DNA of 64,000 nucleotides from Suillus spraguei (Eukaryota > Basidiomycota > Agaricomycetes > Boletales > Suillaceae), in the NCBI GenBank assembly GCA_016800925.1, contig JABCPU010000150.1:62001-126000 (forward strand), given 5' to 3'. Position 1 is the stretch's first letter, and the number at the start of each line of letters is the position of its first letter. Under the pieces are notes generated by a model. It ran no database searches. It was not told the origin of the DNA and worked only from the letters and a program-made list of their open reading frames with translations. The translations under genes were made by a program, and so were the position numbers. This document shows, piece after piece, positions 45,240 to 56,326 of this stretch.

Positions 45240-46603
45240 CTTGTCGTTTAAACTCAAGCACAGAAGGACGATATGTGTTTGTGTCCACTACCTCATCGCA
45301 GAGTCAGAAAATTACATTGACCGATGAGTTTTGGTCATTTACACACCCACAACGTCCACAGTTGAAACCGTTCAAGGTCGTACTTCCCCACAAGTGCGAT
45401 GTTCCAAGCCCAAGATTAGAACACAACACCTCAAGACACTTTTTCCACGCCCAACTACCTGCAAGAAATAACCCCTCGAAGAAGCCTCACTTTCGTCCCT
45501 CTATTTTTTTGTGTGTGATCCTTCGCTGTGCGTCGACTCCCCTTTGAATAGATCTGCGTCAGCTAACACTGCCCGTGTCAGTCGTCTACCCAAGAATGCT
45601 ACTCCAAAGGTCGTTAAAAAGAGCGTTCCTACCAAGGCTTTCGCCAGTCAAATCATCCACCCGCGCCGCAAACTCTGGCACAAACGCTTCATGACGGTCA
45701 CTCGTCCAGGACTCTCCGTCGCAAAGGCCCCCAGTTCTGCAGCTCAGCGAAACTCAAGCGCGAAAAAGCGGTGGTAGCTCTCAAACGACCTCGAAAATGT
45801 TGCCCTCAAGACTATGACAACTGAATATTGTATTTTCCTTAAACAACTCGAGCAGCTCCGCCTCGATCAGCTGCGCAAGCACACACTTGGAGATGTTAGA
45901 GAGATCGTCGCACGGGCTGAAGCGTTGGGTCCGCAACGTGAGTTGGAGCACGCAAAACGCGACCGCCCGATTGGAGGAGACCGCACGGAGGATGAAGGAA
46001 GAGGAAGAATTTCGCCGTTTAGAGGAGGAACATCAGCGGCAAGAGGAGGAGAAGCGTAGACAAGAGGAGATCAGGCGCAGACATGAAGAATCTAGGCGCC
46101 GCGCAGAGGAACGGGCACGTCTTCGTGAGCAGCGCGAGCTCCAGGTCAAACGAGAGGCTTTGCGTAAAACCCAGGAGGAAGCTGAATGTCAGGCCCGTGA
46201 GCAAGCAGGGCAGCGTCTTCGTGAAGAAGCTTGACGGCAAGAGAGGCAGCGTCAAGAACTTCGTTGCAACAAAGTTCAAGCGCATCTCGTCGCTTTTTTC
46301 CAGCTCTCCGACGCAAAATGGCAAGAGCTCAAACTGAGCAAAAAGTTGACTTCAGTCATGCCCTGCGAGATGCCGCGGCCCACCTTTCAGCAAGGCAGCG
46401 CATTCCCCGGTGATATTTCCCGCGGCAACATGAAAGAATTCATTTTCCACCCCCTCCGCCCAGGGATAGAGACCAAGTCGCGGAAGGACCAACTGAAGGC
46501 AGAGATACTGTGTGATAGAGAAAAGGCGATTGAAATTGCGGAAGCGCTGGCTAGAATGCTGACAGACATGATGGCTGAAGAGATTGAGAAAGAGACGGGC
46601 TGA
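45240..46603 (+). pseudogene. Coiled-coil, J-like protein gene relic, copy 2
   Basis: A Ser/Pro/Lys-rich beginning (PSKKPHFRPSIF, SRLPKNATPKVVKKSVPTKA) is followed by long charged heptads (FRRLEEEHQRQEEEKRRQEE, RRAEERARLREQRELQVKRE at about 46,020-46,150). Next come KWQELKLSKKL, FPGDISRGNMKEFIFHPLRP, SRKDQLKAEIL and DREKAIEIAEALARMLTDMM (46,310-46,590). Basidiomycete homologues of this architecture normally have a WHPDKF-type stretch between the last two segments. Here about 20 residues are missing, so the J-like motif is deleted. A TGA at 46,231-46,233 replaces a Gln codon of copy 1. The gene ends at a TGA that lies within the target duplication of a hAT element. Confidence 0.6.
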
Positions 46604-46608
46604 TAGGT

Positions 46609-47371
46609 AGTGTTGTGGGCAGAAGTCTGCCATTCTGCAGATGCGGCAATTGCCAGGCAGCAACTGCCGGCAGTAGGTCGAGGGCCTTGGGCAGAAGTCA
46701 ATATGAATCTTATTTGTACTATGAGCAAGTAACAAATGTTTGGCATTCAAAAAGCGTGTCTTATCAGTTCAGGCTTTCGAATCTCTTAGCAAGCTACGCC
46801 AATTTCTTGCACAAGGTGGATCACAAAACCGGCAAGCCAGCACGTCACAAACATGCACATATGCACACTCAACCAGAACATGGACTTGACATAGCCTTAG
46901 CAAATAAACTTCAAAGGTCTTTTGCATGGGTGCCTCCGCTCACTGGTGACTCTTGCAGCTCGAACGACGAATTTCTTGCAGGTCCAGAGTCAATGACAGA
47001 TGAAGAGCTGCTTGAAGAATTTGGCAGGTTTGAAAATGAGCTCTGGAATCACGCTGTAGCTTGCAAGTGAAGGTGCTGGCGAAGTCCCTTCGAAGGAGCT
47101 GGAGAAAGTTGATAAAGGAATTACACCTGCAGGATTTATCGAAGAGATTGATGTGATTAGCCGTGGGTCACAAGGCATGGAGGCAGTCTGGAATATCGAT
47201 GCACTGTTGTCATTGGAGGGTGTACATCTGTGCAATAGCTTAGATAACATTTTTGCCATCTTCTAAGAACACTCTAAATAATTCTGCCGATTCTTGCCAT
47301 TCTGCCAAATACCGTTCTGCCGTTTTTTTTTGGCAGAACTCGCCCAAAAATATTTCTGCCCCCTACAGTAC
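46609..47371 (+). mobile_element. Non-autonomous hAT-like element, 763 bp
   Basis: TGATAGGT flanks both ends (46,601-46,608 and 47,372-47,379), a perfect 8-bp duplication. The ends (AGTGTTGTGGGCAGAA and, complemented, GTACTGTAGGGGGCAGAA) are similar inverted repeats. Clusters of GGCAGAA/TTCTGCC motifs lie near each end (46,620-46,700 and 47,280-47,360). The interior has one open frame (46,615-47,070, with TMTDEELLEEFGRFENELWN-like helical sequence) that does not resemble a transposase catalytic domain. Confidence 0.85.
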
Positions 47372-47379
47372 TGATAGGT

Positions 47380-47657
47380 CTATATATTGGCGGTTAAAAA
47401 TTCTATGCAGCGTAATTAGAATATGTCCAATATGAATCATATGACTATGAGCCCGTATCTAACTTTGCAAGCAACAAGCAAGTCCTCACAGTCTCCAAAT
47501 TTCCAAATTCTTTTTTGAGGGTGCACTGTGACATAAGCGTCATCCCGATTGGTCGCTTGCACTTGGTTGCCGTCGGCTACCAACTCGCCGGTTACACTGC
47601 TTCTCAGTGTACAAGTGATATACGACGAGCGCGAACGACGTTTCAGGCAGACCACTG
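47380..47657 (+). promoter_or_regulatory. Upstream region of the tail-anchored protein gene
   Basis: The 278 bp between the hAT-like element and the ATG at 47,658 must contain the promoter. I see no strong TATA box. The insertion lies close enough to have altered upstream control. Confidence 0.35.
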
Positions 47658-49012
47658 ATGCCAACCGCTATGACGACAATGGCGACTGTCTTGACATCGG
47701 ACATAATAAACCCTCATAAACCCTCCAGCAAAGGTTCGTCGACGACGGAGGCCACGCTACAATCACTGTATAACCGTGCGGCAAGGGCATTCCTTCACCG
47801 AGACATTGCAATCACATTCACCTTATTAACCGCTGCATTTGCGCTCCTCCCACCTCCCCTCTCGCCCTCACCTGATCCCCTAGATGTACACCGGAGAAAG
47901 TGGGATATTCTTCGCATCACCCTCGAGACCACTGTCTTCTCTTCTACTCCAGACATCGCTGATTTACCGCGACCACTCCGAGAATCCCTACTCTTGTCTC
48001 CCCAATCATTTATTTCCACGTTGTACGCTCGATCTCTTACATTATTTACTCCTTCGTCTCTATATCGAAAACCTAGCTCCGCATTCCTTCCGCACCAAGT
48101 CCTCATCACACTGGTTGCATCCAGTATCAAGATAGATTGCCCAAGTGTTGGTCGTGAGATGACAGAGGACTGGTTGTCCAAACGCGGTCAATACGACCTA
48201 GTACCTTCCACCGGTGAACCATATTACAAAGTCCTAGAACTCTATTGCTTGCATGTCTTGCCTCGCTTGGGCGAGTGGGAGTACGTCAAAGAATTTCTAT
48301 CATACGAGAATGAGCTCTCATCTGACAGGAAACGCGTGAGTTTGATTTTATACCCTTTGTGTCGTACTGAACAGGATATTGCCAGGAACTTCATTTGGCC
48401 CTCGAGGCTCAACATGCTCAAGCACTAGAGAATACAAGGCGGGAGACGCCAAAACCCGAGACTGCTCCCTCTCCTGCACCAATACCTCCACTCCGCTCTC
48501 CATCTCCAGCCTCTTCTTCTTCCTCTTCTCTATCTACCGCATCTACCCGCACCGCCGTCCCAGCATCCCCCCGTCCAAAACTTACCCGCCGAGAATCCGC
48601 GTCCTCCATATCAGCAGTTTCAGACGCCACCGTAACCAGATCCCCTCGCCACCGCCACAACCAAAGGATGCCCCGAGGAAGTTCGAATACCAGTGGTGTT
48701 CGCATCTCCCACATTCCGCCAGTCGACCACGATCTCGCGACTGTACAACCCCCAACTTCCCTAACACTCATCCGATCTTATCTCAACCACTATTTCACAG
48801 CAAAAAGAATAGCGACTCTATCAGTCTTGTTCTTCTTAATTCCTCTTTTATCTTTAATCCTCCGGAGGCGGCGGCGCTTGGAGACACCTGCGGTCTCGGT
48901 ACGGAGGAAGTTGTTGGAAGCCCGTGGGGATTCGATTATGAGACGGTTATGGAATGAGTTGGTGAGAGCGGTTTTGGATACTGTTAGGATGGGTGGAGGA
49001 GGACTTGCATAA
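47658..49012 (+). CDS. Tail-anchored membrane protein, Pex26/Pex15-like candidate
   Basis: Two exons, 47,658-48,335 and 48,386-49,012, with a 50-bp GT-AG intron in phase 0, give 434 residues. Residues 30-226 are helical and TPR-like (LYNRAARAFLHRDIAITFTL, WDILRITLETTVFSS, LELYCLHVLPRLGEWEYVKE). Residues about 240-340 are a Ser/Pro-rich, probably disordered region. One hydrophobic helix lies at about 369-388 (IATLSVLFFLIPLLSLIL), followed at once by five arginines and a short tail. A single C-terminal helix with a basic flank is the layout of the peroxisomal Pex26/Pex15 receptors that recruit the Pex1-Pex6 ATPase to the peroxisome; the segment order also fits fungal Pex26. Sequence conservation in this family is low, so the assignment is an inference. 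A different tail-anchored organelle protein is the alternative. The gene appears intact. Confidence 0.7.
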
Positions 49013-49333
49013 CATAATTTACGGTGCGCCTGTTTAGTATCAATCTTTCTAGCCAGAGCAAGTAGCGGATAATGGTGTCAGGTCATAGCCCATGTATTTA
49101 AACAGTGATCGATTGACCTTCCAAGTGCTGCAATTGATCCAAACTTTATTAACAGTCAGTGTTCTGTGCAGTTGTGGAGGGAAAAAACCGAAATCCTGAA
49201 CGCGCACGTTTGGAGCAAAGTTCATCATGACTACATCAGTCCCAAATATGATGAAGAGTTAGTGATTAGAAACGCCTTCGATACATTTGGAGTCAAGGTG
49301 CCTTCTTGCAAAAATCAAACCATGCCCACACTA
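49013..49333. other. Convergent intergenic region
   Basis: About 320 bp lie between the stops of the two convergent genes. A plus-strand open frame from 49,166 overlaps the minus-strand gene and looks like a chance ORF. Confidence 0.4.
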
Positions 49334-50107
49334 TCACTGACAATGTACCGAAGCTGGAGCACTGAGTTGCAACGCTTCTCGTGCGGCTTCCCTCTTCGCA
49401 GCTTGCAGCGTCCACATCCACTTCAAATCCCGCTCGACCTTTTCCTTCCTTGCGCGTTGCCTTCGCTTGTTCAAATGACTCCAGTCTTCTCCAACACCTA
49501 CGTCGGCTGCCGTGAGTCGAGGCAATCCTAGTAATTCCGACTTCGAGAGAGTAGAGGTGGGAAGGGGCTTAGGTGGAGGAGGGGGCATCGTCATTCTCCA
49601 CAACCAAGTGTTTCTCGGTATAGCAAGTAGCACAGCCTGTTCCTTCCGCGCAGCTTTGGTCACCGTCTGAAGCCGGTGGTCAATTTCCGTTTGCGATAAC
49701 GTTTGTTTGGTGCAAAACTTTTCGACTTTCTTTGAATTTACTAGGTCTGGAAGCACCACTCGTTTTAAATACCTGCGTTGTGAGACTGAGTACGTTGACC
49801 AAGACTCATCAATGTTAACTCACTGTAGAGAGCGTACGGAATGCTCTGGATAGGGCGGTCGAGTAGAGGGTTGCCTTGTTACCCCACGCACGAGGGTTGG
49901 ATGTTCTTTCTTCGGCACATTGTGCTCTGGCGACTTCGAGTCATCTGAGACCAGTTGGATTGCTGTCTGTTTTAAAGCCAAGTTGTAAATGTCCTTGGTC
50001 GACAACGGTGTTTTCGATGAAACAACTATATTGTGCACGAGCTCACGCGCCGAAGGCAAGCAATGACGTGGCCACAGATTTTTTCGAAATGAAGGAATAG
50101 CGGCCAT
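49334..50107 (-). CDS. Conserved-looking basic protein of unknown function
   Basis: Two exons on the minus strand, 50,107-49,824 and 49,772-49,334, with a 51-bp GT-AG intron, give 240 residues in one frame. I chose the ATG at 50,107 (context gtcATGGCC) over the one five codons upstream because its surroundings fit a fungal start better. The protein begins MAAIPSFRKNLWPRHCLPSA, an Arg/Lys-bearing start without acidic residues that could be a mitochondrial presequence. Later parts are helical and basic (LQYLKRVVLPDLVNSKKVEK, HLNKRRQRARKEKVERDLKW), with a Pro run (MTMPPPPPKPLP). The composition resembles mitochondrial ribosome or assembly factors of fungi, but I do not recognise the family. It is divergent from the beta-glucosidase gene. 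Confidence 0.75.
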
Positions 50108-50490
50108 GACTTCGACGTGCAAGAATTGGGCAATCAGTGAGCAATTTGCAATTTCAATTTGGGCTTTTGATCAGGTGACCTGACGACCAATATCATGACG
50201 GGCCACGGTTTCGACGATAACAAAGAGAACTTGTGCATTTCCATCAATTTTATAAGTTGACTGGTTCATAGATCAGCACTAATAATGCTAGCGCTCCAGC
50301 TGGCACCTGCGATCTGCACGCACTGGCGGCGGCACGCGTAGAAGTCACTGTGGCTATGGGATTCTCCGCCGGGCTCGTGTTCGGCTCGAAGCAAGTACAA
50401 AAGCGTTCGTAAAATTAATTTAGTGATCTTTGGTTGTTCTTCTATCTGTTTATCTTTTTCTTTCTCCAGCAATCGACGCGTGCAGCCGCC
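50108..50490. promoter_or_regulatory. Divergent promoter between the small basic protein and the beta-glucosidase
   Basis: The 383 bp separate two start codons pointing away from each other. A pyrimidine-rich tract (ttgttcttctatctgttta and following, about 50,434-50,470) precedes the beta-glucosidase ATG and suggests its transcription start. No TATA box is obvious. Confidence 0.5.
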
Positions 50491-53400
50491 ATGCTGTCTA
50501 AGCTACTGTCGCTGTTATGTATAATTCCATTTGTTCTAAGCGCACCGGCATTCCCTCCTTCTGGTGCAACTCCGTCTACTCCAGATGGTAATGTTAGTGC
50601 TGTTGGAGTTGGTCTAAATCCGCCGGGGACAAACTCGACCAATTCTTTGACTTCTGCTACAAACTCTACAACAACATCTTCTGCTTCCGCCAGCAGCTCA
50701 GGCGCGTCCACACCCGGTGTTATCACCATTCCGCTCTCTAGCTATTCATTCATTCCCTATCCCACACCTACTCTCAATCCTCGCCCTCCAGTTTTCCCTG
50801 CAACTGATCCTTTAAACCCCCCCTCTGTCAACAGTAATCCACAAGTTGTGCCCGATTTTGCGCCTGCGTGGGCTACTGCCTATCAAAAAGCCAAGGACCT
50901 TGTGAGTGTATCCATTCTGATAATTAGTTCTTTGATTGTCTTTCTGGTTTCATCACTTGAAGCTCTTTGTCGACACATGCTGAACATCATTGATATCCAG
51001 ATATCGAATTATACCATCGAGGAAAAGGTCAACATCACCACAGGAGTCGGTTGGGCGAACGGGTTGTGTGTTGGCAATATCCCACCCAATAAAAACTTCC
51101 CCGGTTTATGTCTTGAGGTGCGTAGGTTGAATTTATGAGACATTTGTCTTACGATTCACTAGGACTCGCCTCTTGCTGTCCGTTTTGCCGACTACGCAAC
51201 TGCGTTTCCAGCCGGCATTCAGGTAGCGTCGACGTAGGTCATCTCCAATTTCACTGACGTAACTTGTCTGATATCTATTACAGCTGGAATCGCGCTCTGA
51301 TGCGTGCTCGTGGCCTAGCTTTGGGTCAGGAGTTCAAGGGCAAGGGCGTCAACATTGCCCTTGGCCCCATGATGAACATGGGTCGCGTTGCTCAAGGCGG
51401 TCGTAACTGGGAGGGTTTTGGTGCAGACCCTTTCCTGACCGGCGAATCTGCATACGAGACAATTTTAGGTCTGCAAAATGGGGGAGTGCAAGCCACTGCT
51501 AAGCACTTTATCAACAAGTTCGTCTTTTCTTACACCTGTTTGTACTTGCATTCATCTGTCCTACTAGTGAGCAGGAGCACTTCCGCACTTCAGAATCTTC
51601 AAATGTTGATGACCGGACTCAACATGAGATTTACGCGCATCCATTCTTGCGTAGCGTCATGGCTGGTGTTTCATCCGTTATGTGCAGTTACAGTAAGTCT
51701 AAACTGTGCTCTATACTGTTCACATCATTTGAGGTCTGAATCGCAGACCTCATCAACGACACCTATGCTTGCAACAACGATAAGATGCTAAATGATATCT
51801 TGAAGCGGGAGTACGGTTTTCAAGGCTTCGTTCAATCTGACTGGTCGGCGACGATGTCGACACTGTCTGCTGTCACAGGGCTTGATATGACTATGCCTGG
51901 TGATATCACTTTTGACTCTGGCAACTCTTACTTCGGCGGCAACCTCACGGACTATGTGAATGACGGCTACATCAGCATGGCTCGCCTGGATGACATGGCG
52001 ACGCGTATCATTGCCGCTTGGTACTTCCTTCACCAGGACGAGAACTATCCTGCAACGAACTTCAACGCGTTCAATCCAAATGACGAAGAGACCAACCAGC
52101 ATGTGAACGTGCAGGCTGACCATTATAAACTTGTGAGGGAGATTGGTGCAGCCGGGACGGTCCTTTTGAAAAATGAAAACGGCGCGCTGCCATTGAACAA
52201 ACCGAGGAACCTGGTATTGATCGGAAGCGATGCGGGCCCAGGCAAATCTGGTCCCAACGAGTTCTCAGATCAAGGTGGAAGTGATGGGATTCTTGCCATG
52301 GGCTGGGGATCCGGGTATGTGCTCTCAGACATAATTGTATTCTTCCTGAAAATTGATTGGCGACACAGGACTGGTGACTTCCCTTACCTTATTTCGCCTT
52401 TAGAGGGTATCCAGGAGCGTGCTCGCCAGGACGGCAGCAGCGTGTTCTGGGACTTTGACGACTGGAACACCGCTCAGGCTGGTAATATGGCATATGGCCA
52501 GGCTGTCGCTTTGGTTTTCACCAACTCTGACTCTGGCGAGGGTTACATTACTGTCGATGGCAATGAGGGAGATCGGTACGTTCCTCGTACATCTTTAAGT
52601 GATGGCTGTATTCATTTCCAGCCAGCAACAACCTCACTGCTTGGCACAACGGCGACGACCTTATCCTTGCTGTGGCTGCGCAAAATAACAATACCATAGT
52701 CGTCGTAAATAGCGTCGGCCCGCTCATTATAGAGCCCTGGATCGAGCATCCTAATATTACCGCTGTCGTCTGGACCGGCATCCAAGGCCAGGAGGCAGGC
52801 AATGCTATTGCTGATGTACTTTATGGCGCATACAACCCCTCTGGAAGACTTCCGTATACTATTGCTAAGGACATCGCCGATTATCCTGCACAACTCATCA
52901 CTGATGATTCGGGAAGCGAGATTGCTACCATTGATTATACGGAGGGGTATGTCAACTGGACCAAGGTCGCCTTGCATTGATATTGACTTGACTTTGCAGG
53001 TTGTTCATCGATTATCGCCACTTTGACCAAGTAAGTTTCCCGACTTTACTTGATGCTTTCACGTCTTGAGCAAGGGTAATGCAGGCAAACATCACGCCTC
53101 GCTTCGAGTTTGGCTTCGGCTTGAGTTACACCACGTTCACATATTCTGAGCTTTCTGTGACTCCGATTCAGTCATCAGACACTGATCAGGAGGATTTGAT
53201 CACCGCTTGGGAGAATGGGGAGGCTACGCCCATTGCTGAAGGGTCTTCTACTGCACTTTGGTGAGGTTTATTCAGATCAGCGAAGGTTTTGTGAGCTGAT
53301 ATTCCTACTTACCAGGCTCCATGAGCCTGCATTCCAGGTAACTTTTAAGGTCGCGAACACTGGACTTGTATCTGGGACTGAGGTTTGTGACACCCATTAA

Positions 53401-53689
53401 CCATGTTGTCTTGATACTTGCGCTCAAGTCACTCGAATAGATTTCTCAGCTTTACATTCACTTCCCGTCTTCCGCTGGCGAGCCTCCGTCAGTCCTGAAG
53501 GGATTCACAAATGTCGAAATCTCGCCGTCCAACACACAACAAGTCTCGATCACCCTTTCGCGCTATGACCTTTCTATCTGGGACGTCATCGCTCAGGGGT
53601 GGCGCAAACCTGACGGCCAGATCTCGTTCTCTATCGGTGCGAGTAGTAGGGATTTCAGGCTGCAAGGCGACATTCCTACATCTACGTGA
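50491..53689 (+). CDS. Secreted beta-glucosidase, glycoside hydrolase family 3
   Basis: Twelve exons (50,491-50,901; 51,001-51,117; 51,163-51,233; 51,284-51,517; 51,568-51,692; 51,747-52,314; 52,369-52,575; 52,626-52,946; 53,000-53,030; 53,085-53,260; 53,316-53,382; 53,441-53,689) join in frame to 858 residues, the usual size. A signal peptide (MLSKLLSLLCIIPFVLSAPA) and a Ser/Thr/Asn-rich linker of about 110 residues precede the barrel (TIEEKVNITTGVGW). The sugar-site motif AKHFIN has K273-H274, the nucleophile is D351 in QSDWSAT, and the acid/base is E566 in SDSGEGY. The (alpha/beta)6 sandwich follows, then FEFGFGLSYTTF and a fibronectin III-like end (SAGEPPSVLKGF). It would cleave cellobiose and other beta-glucosides outside the cell. 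All splice junctions follow GT-AG and no lesion is seen. N-glycosylation sites are frequent. Confidence 0.95.
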
Positions 53690-53866
53690 TACAATGCCTG
53701 TACTTGCTGGGATTTACCGTGATTATATATTGGAGACAGTCGACGTAACGCTAGTAATGGCCAGATATCAAGTCACGATACTCCAAATTTATATGCTCCT
53801 TGCACAGGACTCGGGTTTGACTATTTGAATTGTTTCCCGTATATACTCCACACCACTACCGGCTGA

Positions 53867-55320
53867 TCACTCCTGGAAGGCAATTGCAACCGTGCTAATT
53901 CCTTCGTCAGACTTGACCACAAGTTCAACATGATATTCTCGAATGCTAAGAATCAGACGTGGTCCTAGGACAAACATTGGTACGGGCTGAATGAGATTGA
54001 GCATGGCGAAATAAATACCAGTTCTCATGAAACTTGAGAACTTTAGTAATGATTGGGAGTGGTCAGATGCATATGACAATCACAGATCGGCGTACCAGTT
54101 TTGGACAGAATGTGCGTAGAGGCCAGATACAGCAGCAAATCTAGCATATGCAGAATGTCAGTGAACAAGACAATAACATGTAATTTACGGAACTCACACC
54201 ATAAAGTATAGCACATGACTTGTAATTTAAACCGTGAAACAGTCTCGGATGGTCGATCTCGTTGATTCATGTTGCTGCAAGTCACGGAAGTGTTTTACGA
54301 TGATCCAGGCTGCAAGACCGAAGGCAAGGACCTCCCGCATAATGGTAGGAATCCACGCCGCATCATGCAGACATGCAGTGTCTGTGTCAACGAAGACCAT
54401 GGGACACTGATTGGCGCTGGGCCCGGAAAAGACTCGCCCATGAGTCTCATATGCTTGAGGTTTATAGTGCTAATCTACAGCTAGAAGCTTACCTTTTGAA
54501 ACACCAATTCCGCCAATCCCATCATCCCTCAGGCTATCATTGAAGTTAGTGAGACTACAATGAGAAAGATGGGCATCTTTTGGATCGACCATACATGCCA
54601 TGTATCCGAGTCATCATGACGACTTGTCCGGTCAATATCAGTAAGATAACGCAGCTGAATGGCTCACCGCCCAGCATCGCATTAGCGACAATATTCGTCG
54701 CTACCAGTATAAACCAAATGATAGTGGCTGAAAATACGGGTTACTCAGAGGGTTCAATAATTCAAGAGAACGTACAGCTGATGCACTGGTTATGTCGAGC
54801 CAACAAGCTAACAGATTATAACACTCACCTCTGTTTGTGACTTAAATGAATGGAAGAGGATGGGTTGGTGAGTAGGAACTGACGAAGTTCGTCAGCCTGC
54901 AACAAGTTGAACGACAAGATATTCTATGGATCCCGTGGAAGCAATTCGTGTGACTGCCATGTGCGTGCGCCAGAGTCCTCCACATGCGTTCTGCTGTTTG
55001 CTGCACTCTCACTCTCAAGACGTCTGGTCAGAGAACGACAGTACTTCTTACATTGGCACCCGACAAATGACAAGGTCAGAGCAGTGACGGCACTTGCCGA
55101 ACTTGTCTATGAGTATGCACTTGTTGATTGTCGTCTGTTGATTCGAAACCTTCAAGTTATCCTGCGACACCTATATGGTCTCCTACACTTGTACCGTTTG
55201 CACAATCTGATTTATCAACATCGCAACCTCGTTACCACCTATAAACACCGCCATTCAATGTATCTATCATGCCGTCTCTCAAAGGTGTCGCACCACTCCG
55301 ATCCTTTTTGTTCGACATAG
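53867..55320 (-). pseudogene. DUF6533-like membrane protein gene relic, copy 2
   Basis: The minus-strand piece 54,079-53,867 gives GIYFAMLNLIQPVPMFVLGP and LILSIREYHVELVVKSDEG, the last membrane helix and cytoplasmic tail of DUF6533-like proteins. Pieces at 54,285-54,060 correspond to copy 1 (VIVLFTDILHMLDLLLYLAS), and upstream near 54,600 lies TRIHGMYGRSKRC, matching the loop after an earlier helix. Frame changes and stops separate them. It retains the C terminus that copy 1 has lost. Function of the family is unknown. Confidence 0.6.
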
Positions 55321-55960
55321 GTTTACACACTTTGAATCTCAATACTGCTGCGGGGAATATCTTGAGCGACCGAGGACTTATTCTTCTCGCCCTGCGAGTC
55401 CTCATCACTGTGTACTAGTATGGTTGTAAAACAAGCAGACCGTCAGCATGGTGGCCACACCAATCAAATTGAAATGCAGCATTTATACTCAAGCTTCAAG
55501 TGCGTTTTTGGTCGCATAGTTCAACAGGAATGATGACGATATCTAATTTGGCGGGAAAAGATCCGAGCAACCAAAAGTTGACATACTAACTATGAGACTA
55601 TGAAGGCATCTTCAAGTGAGTTTTTTTTCTCCGAGTCACCATTGAGCATTTTGCACGAGTTCCACGACAGACAGCAGTACAAGAAGTTATGACCTGTACA
55701 AACAATTTCGGATACAGTTTAGGAGTTACTGTGTGTATCTTATCGCTGCATGGCCAATGCGACGAGAGTACCCACTCTGAATAGCCCACGATACTGATGA
55801 ATAAATATTCAGAAGAAGTCAAACGCCCCTATCAACACACCTTGTGGCGGTTAGCACTGACTGGAATGATTGGTGCTAGTACTTGGACTTGGATATGCAG
55901 GTTTCCGCGGCGTTGCACTGTTTCAATACCATAAGTTTTATTGGACACTTGGCAGCTGGT
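54040..55960. repeat. Segmental duplication D, copy 2 (unoccupied)
   Basis: This copy matches 23,970-25,667 and then 33,061-33,450 without the 7.4-kb element in between. It also carries about 70 bp (about 55,460-55,530) that copy 1 lacks, and lacks about 150 bp found at 25,381-25,530. Confidence 0.85.
55590..55595. other. Empty target site of the 7.4-kb TIR element
   Basis: CTATGA occurs once here between 'gacatactaa' and 'gactatgaaggcatc'. In the occupied copy the same sites are TTATGA at 25,662-25,667 and CTATGA at 33,061-33,066, on either side of the element. This defines the element ends and the 6-bp duplication. Confidence 0.85.
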
Positions 55961-56326
55961 AGGGACCTGTGTGGACAATTAATGCTTTATTGTGGTCGCA
56001 ATATGCTCTCATTGTTCCACAGTGTACGCCTCCACAATTTCCCCCATCATGCTAGTCACCGTTGTGATTGACGGTGGCATTATTTAGTCACCATTATCTC
56101 GCTGTGGTGCTTCAAGATAATTCACAAATTGGTGCGTCCACAGCTCACCATTTAAGGTGTGTTGTGGCTCTACCAGGAAACTCTTAAATACGCTCATCGA
56201 ATTGCTGCTTCACCTCGTTGTCCTCTTCTCATTCTGATCATTGCCTTACCATCAGGCAAAGTCACTCGAAAGTTGATCACTCCTTCATCTGCTTCGCAAC
56301 CCCTTCCATACAACACGTCGGGCATA
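55961..56326 (+). promoter_or_regulatory. Upstream region of the kinase gene
   Basis: The kinase ATG is at 56,327. The frame is open upstream to about 56,159, but the extension (Leu/Ile-rich, then KVTRKLITPSSASQ) looks like translated leader. No TATA box or clear element is seen. Confidence 0.35.

Noticed and set aside
48418..48771. Minus-strand ORF over the second exon of the tail-anchored protein
   Set aside because: It mirrors the Ser/Pro-rich coding strand and has no domain or promoter.
54907..55320. Plus-strand ORF of 137 codons in duplication D
   Set aside because: It is not conserved in frame in copy 1 (24,865-25,330), where stops interrupt it; it looks like a chance ORF.
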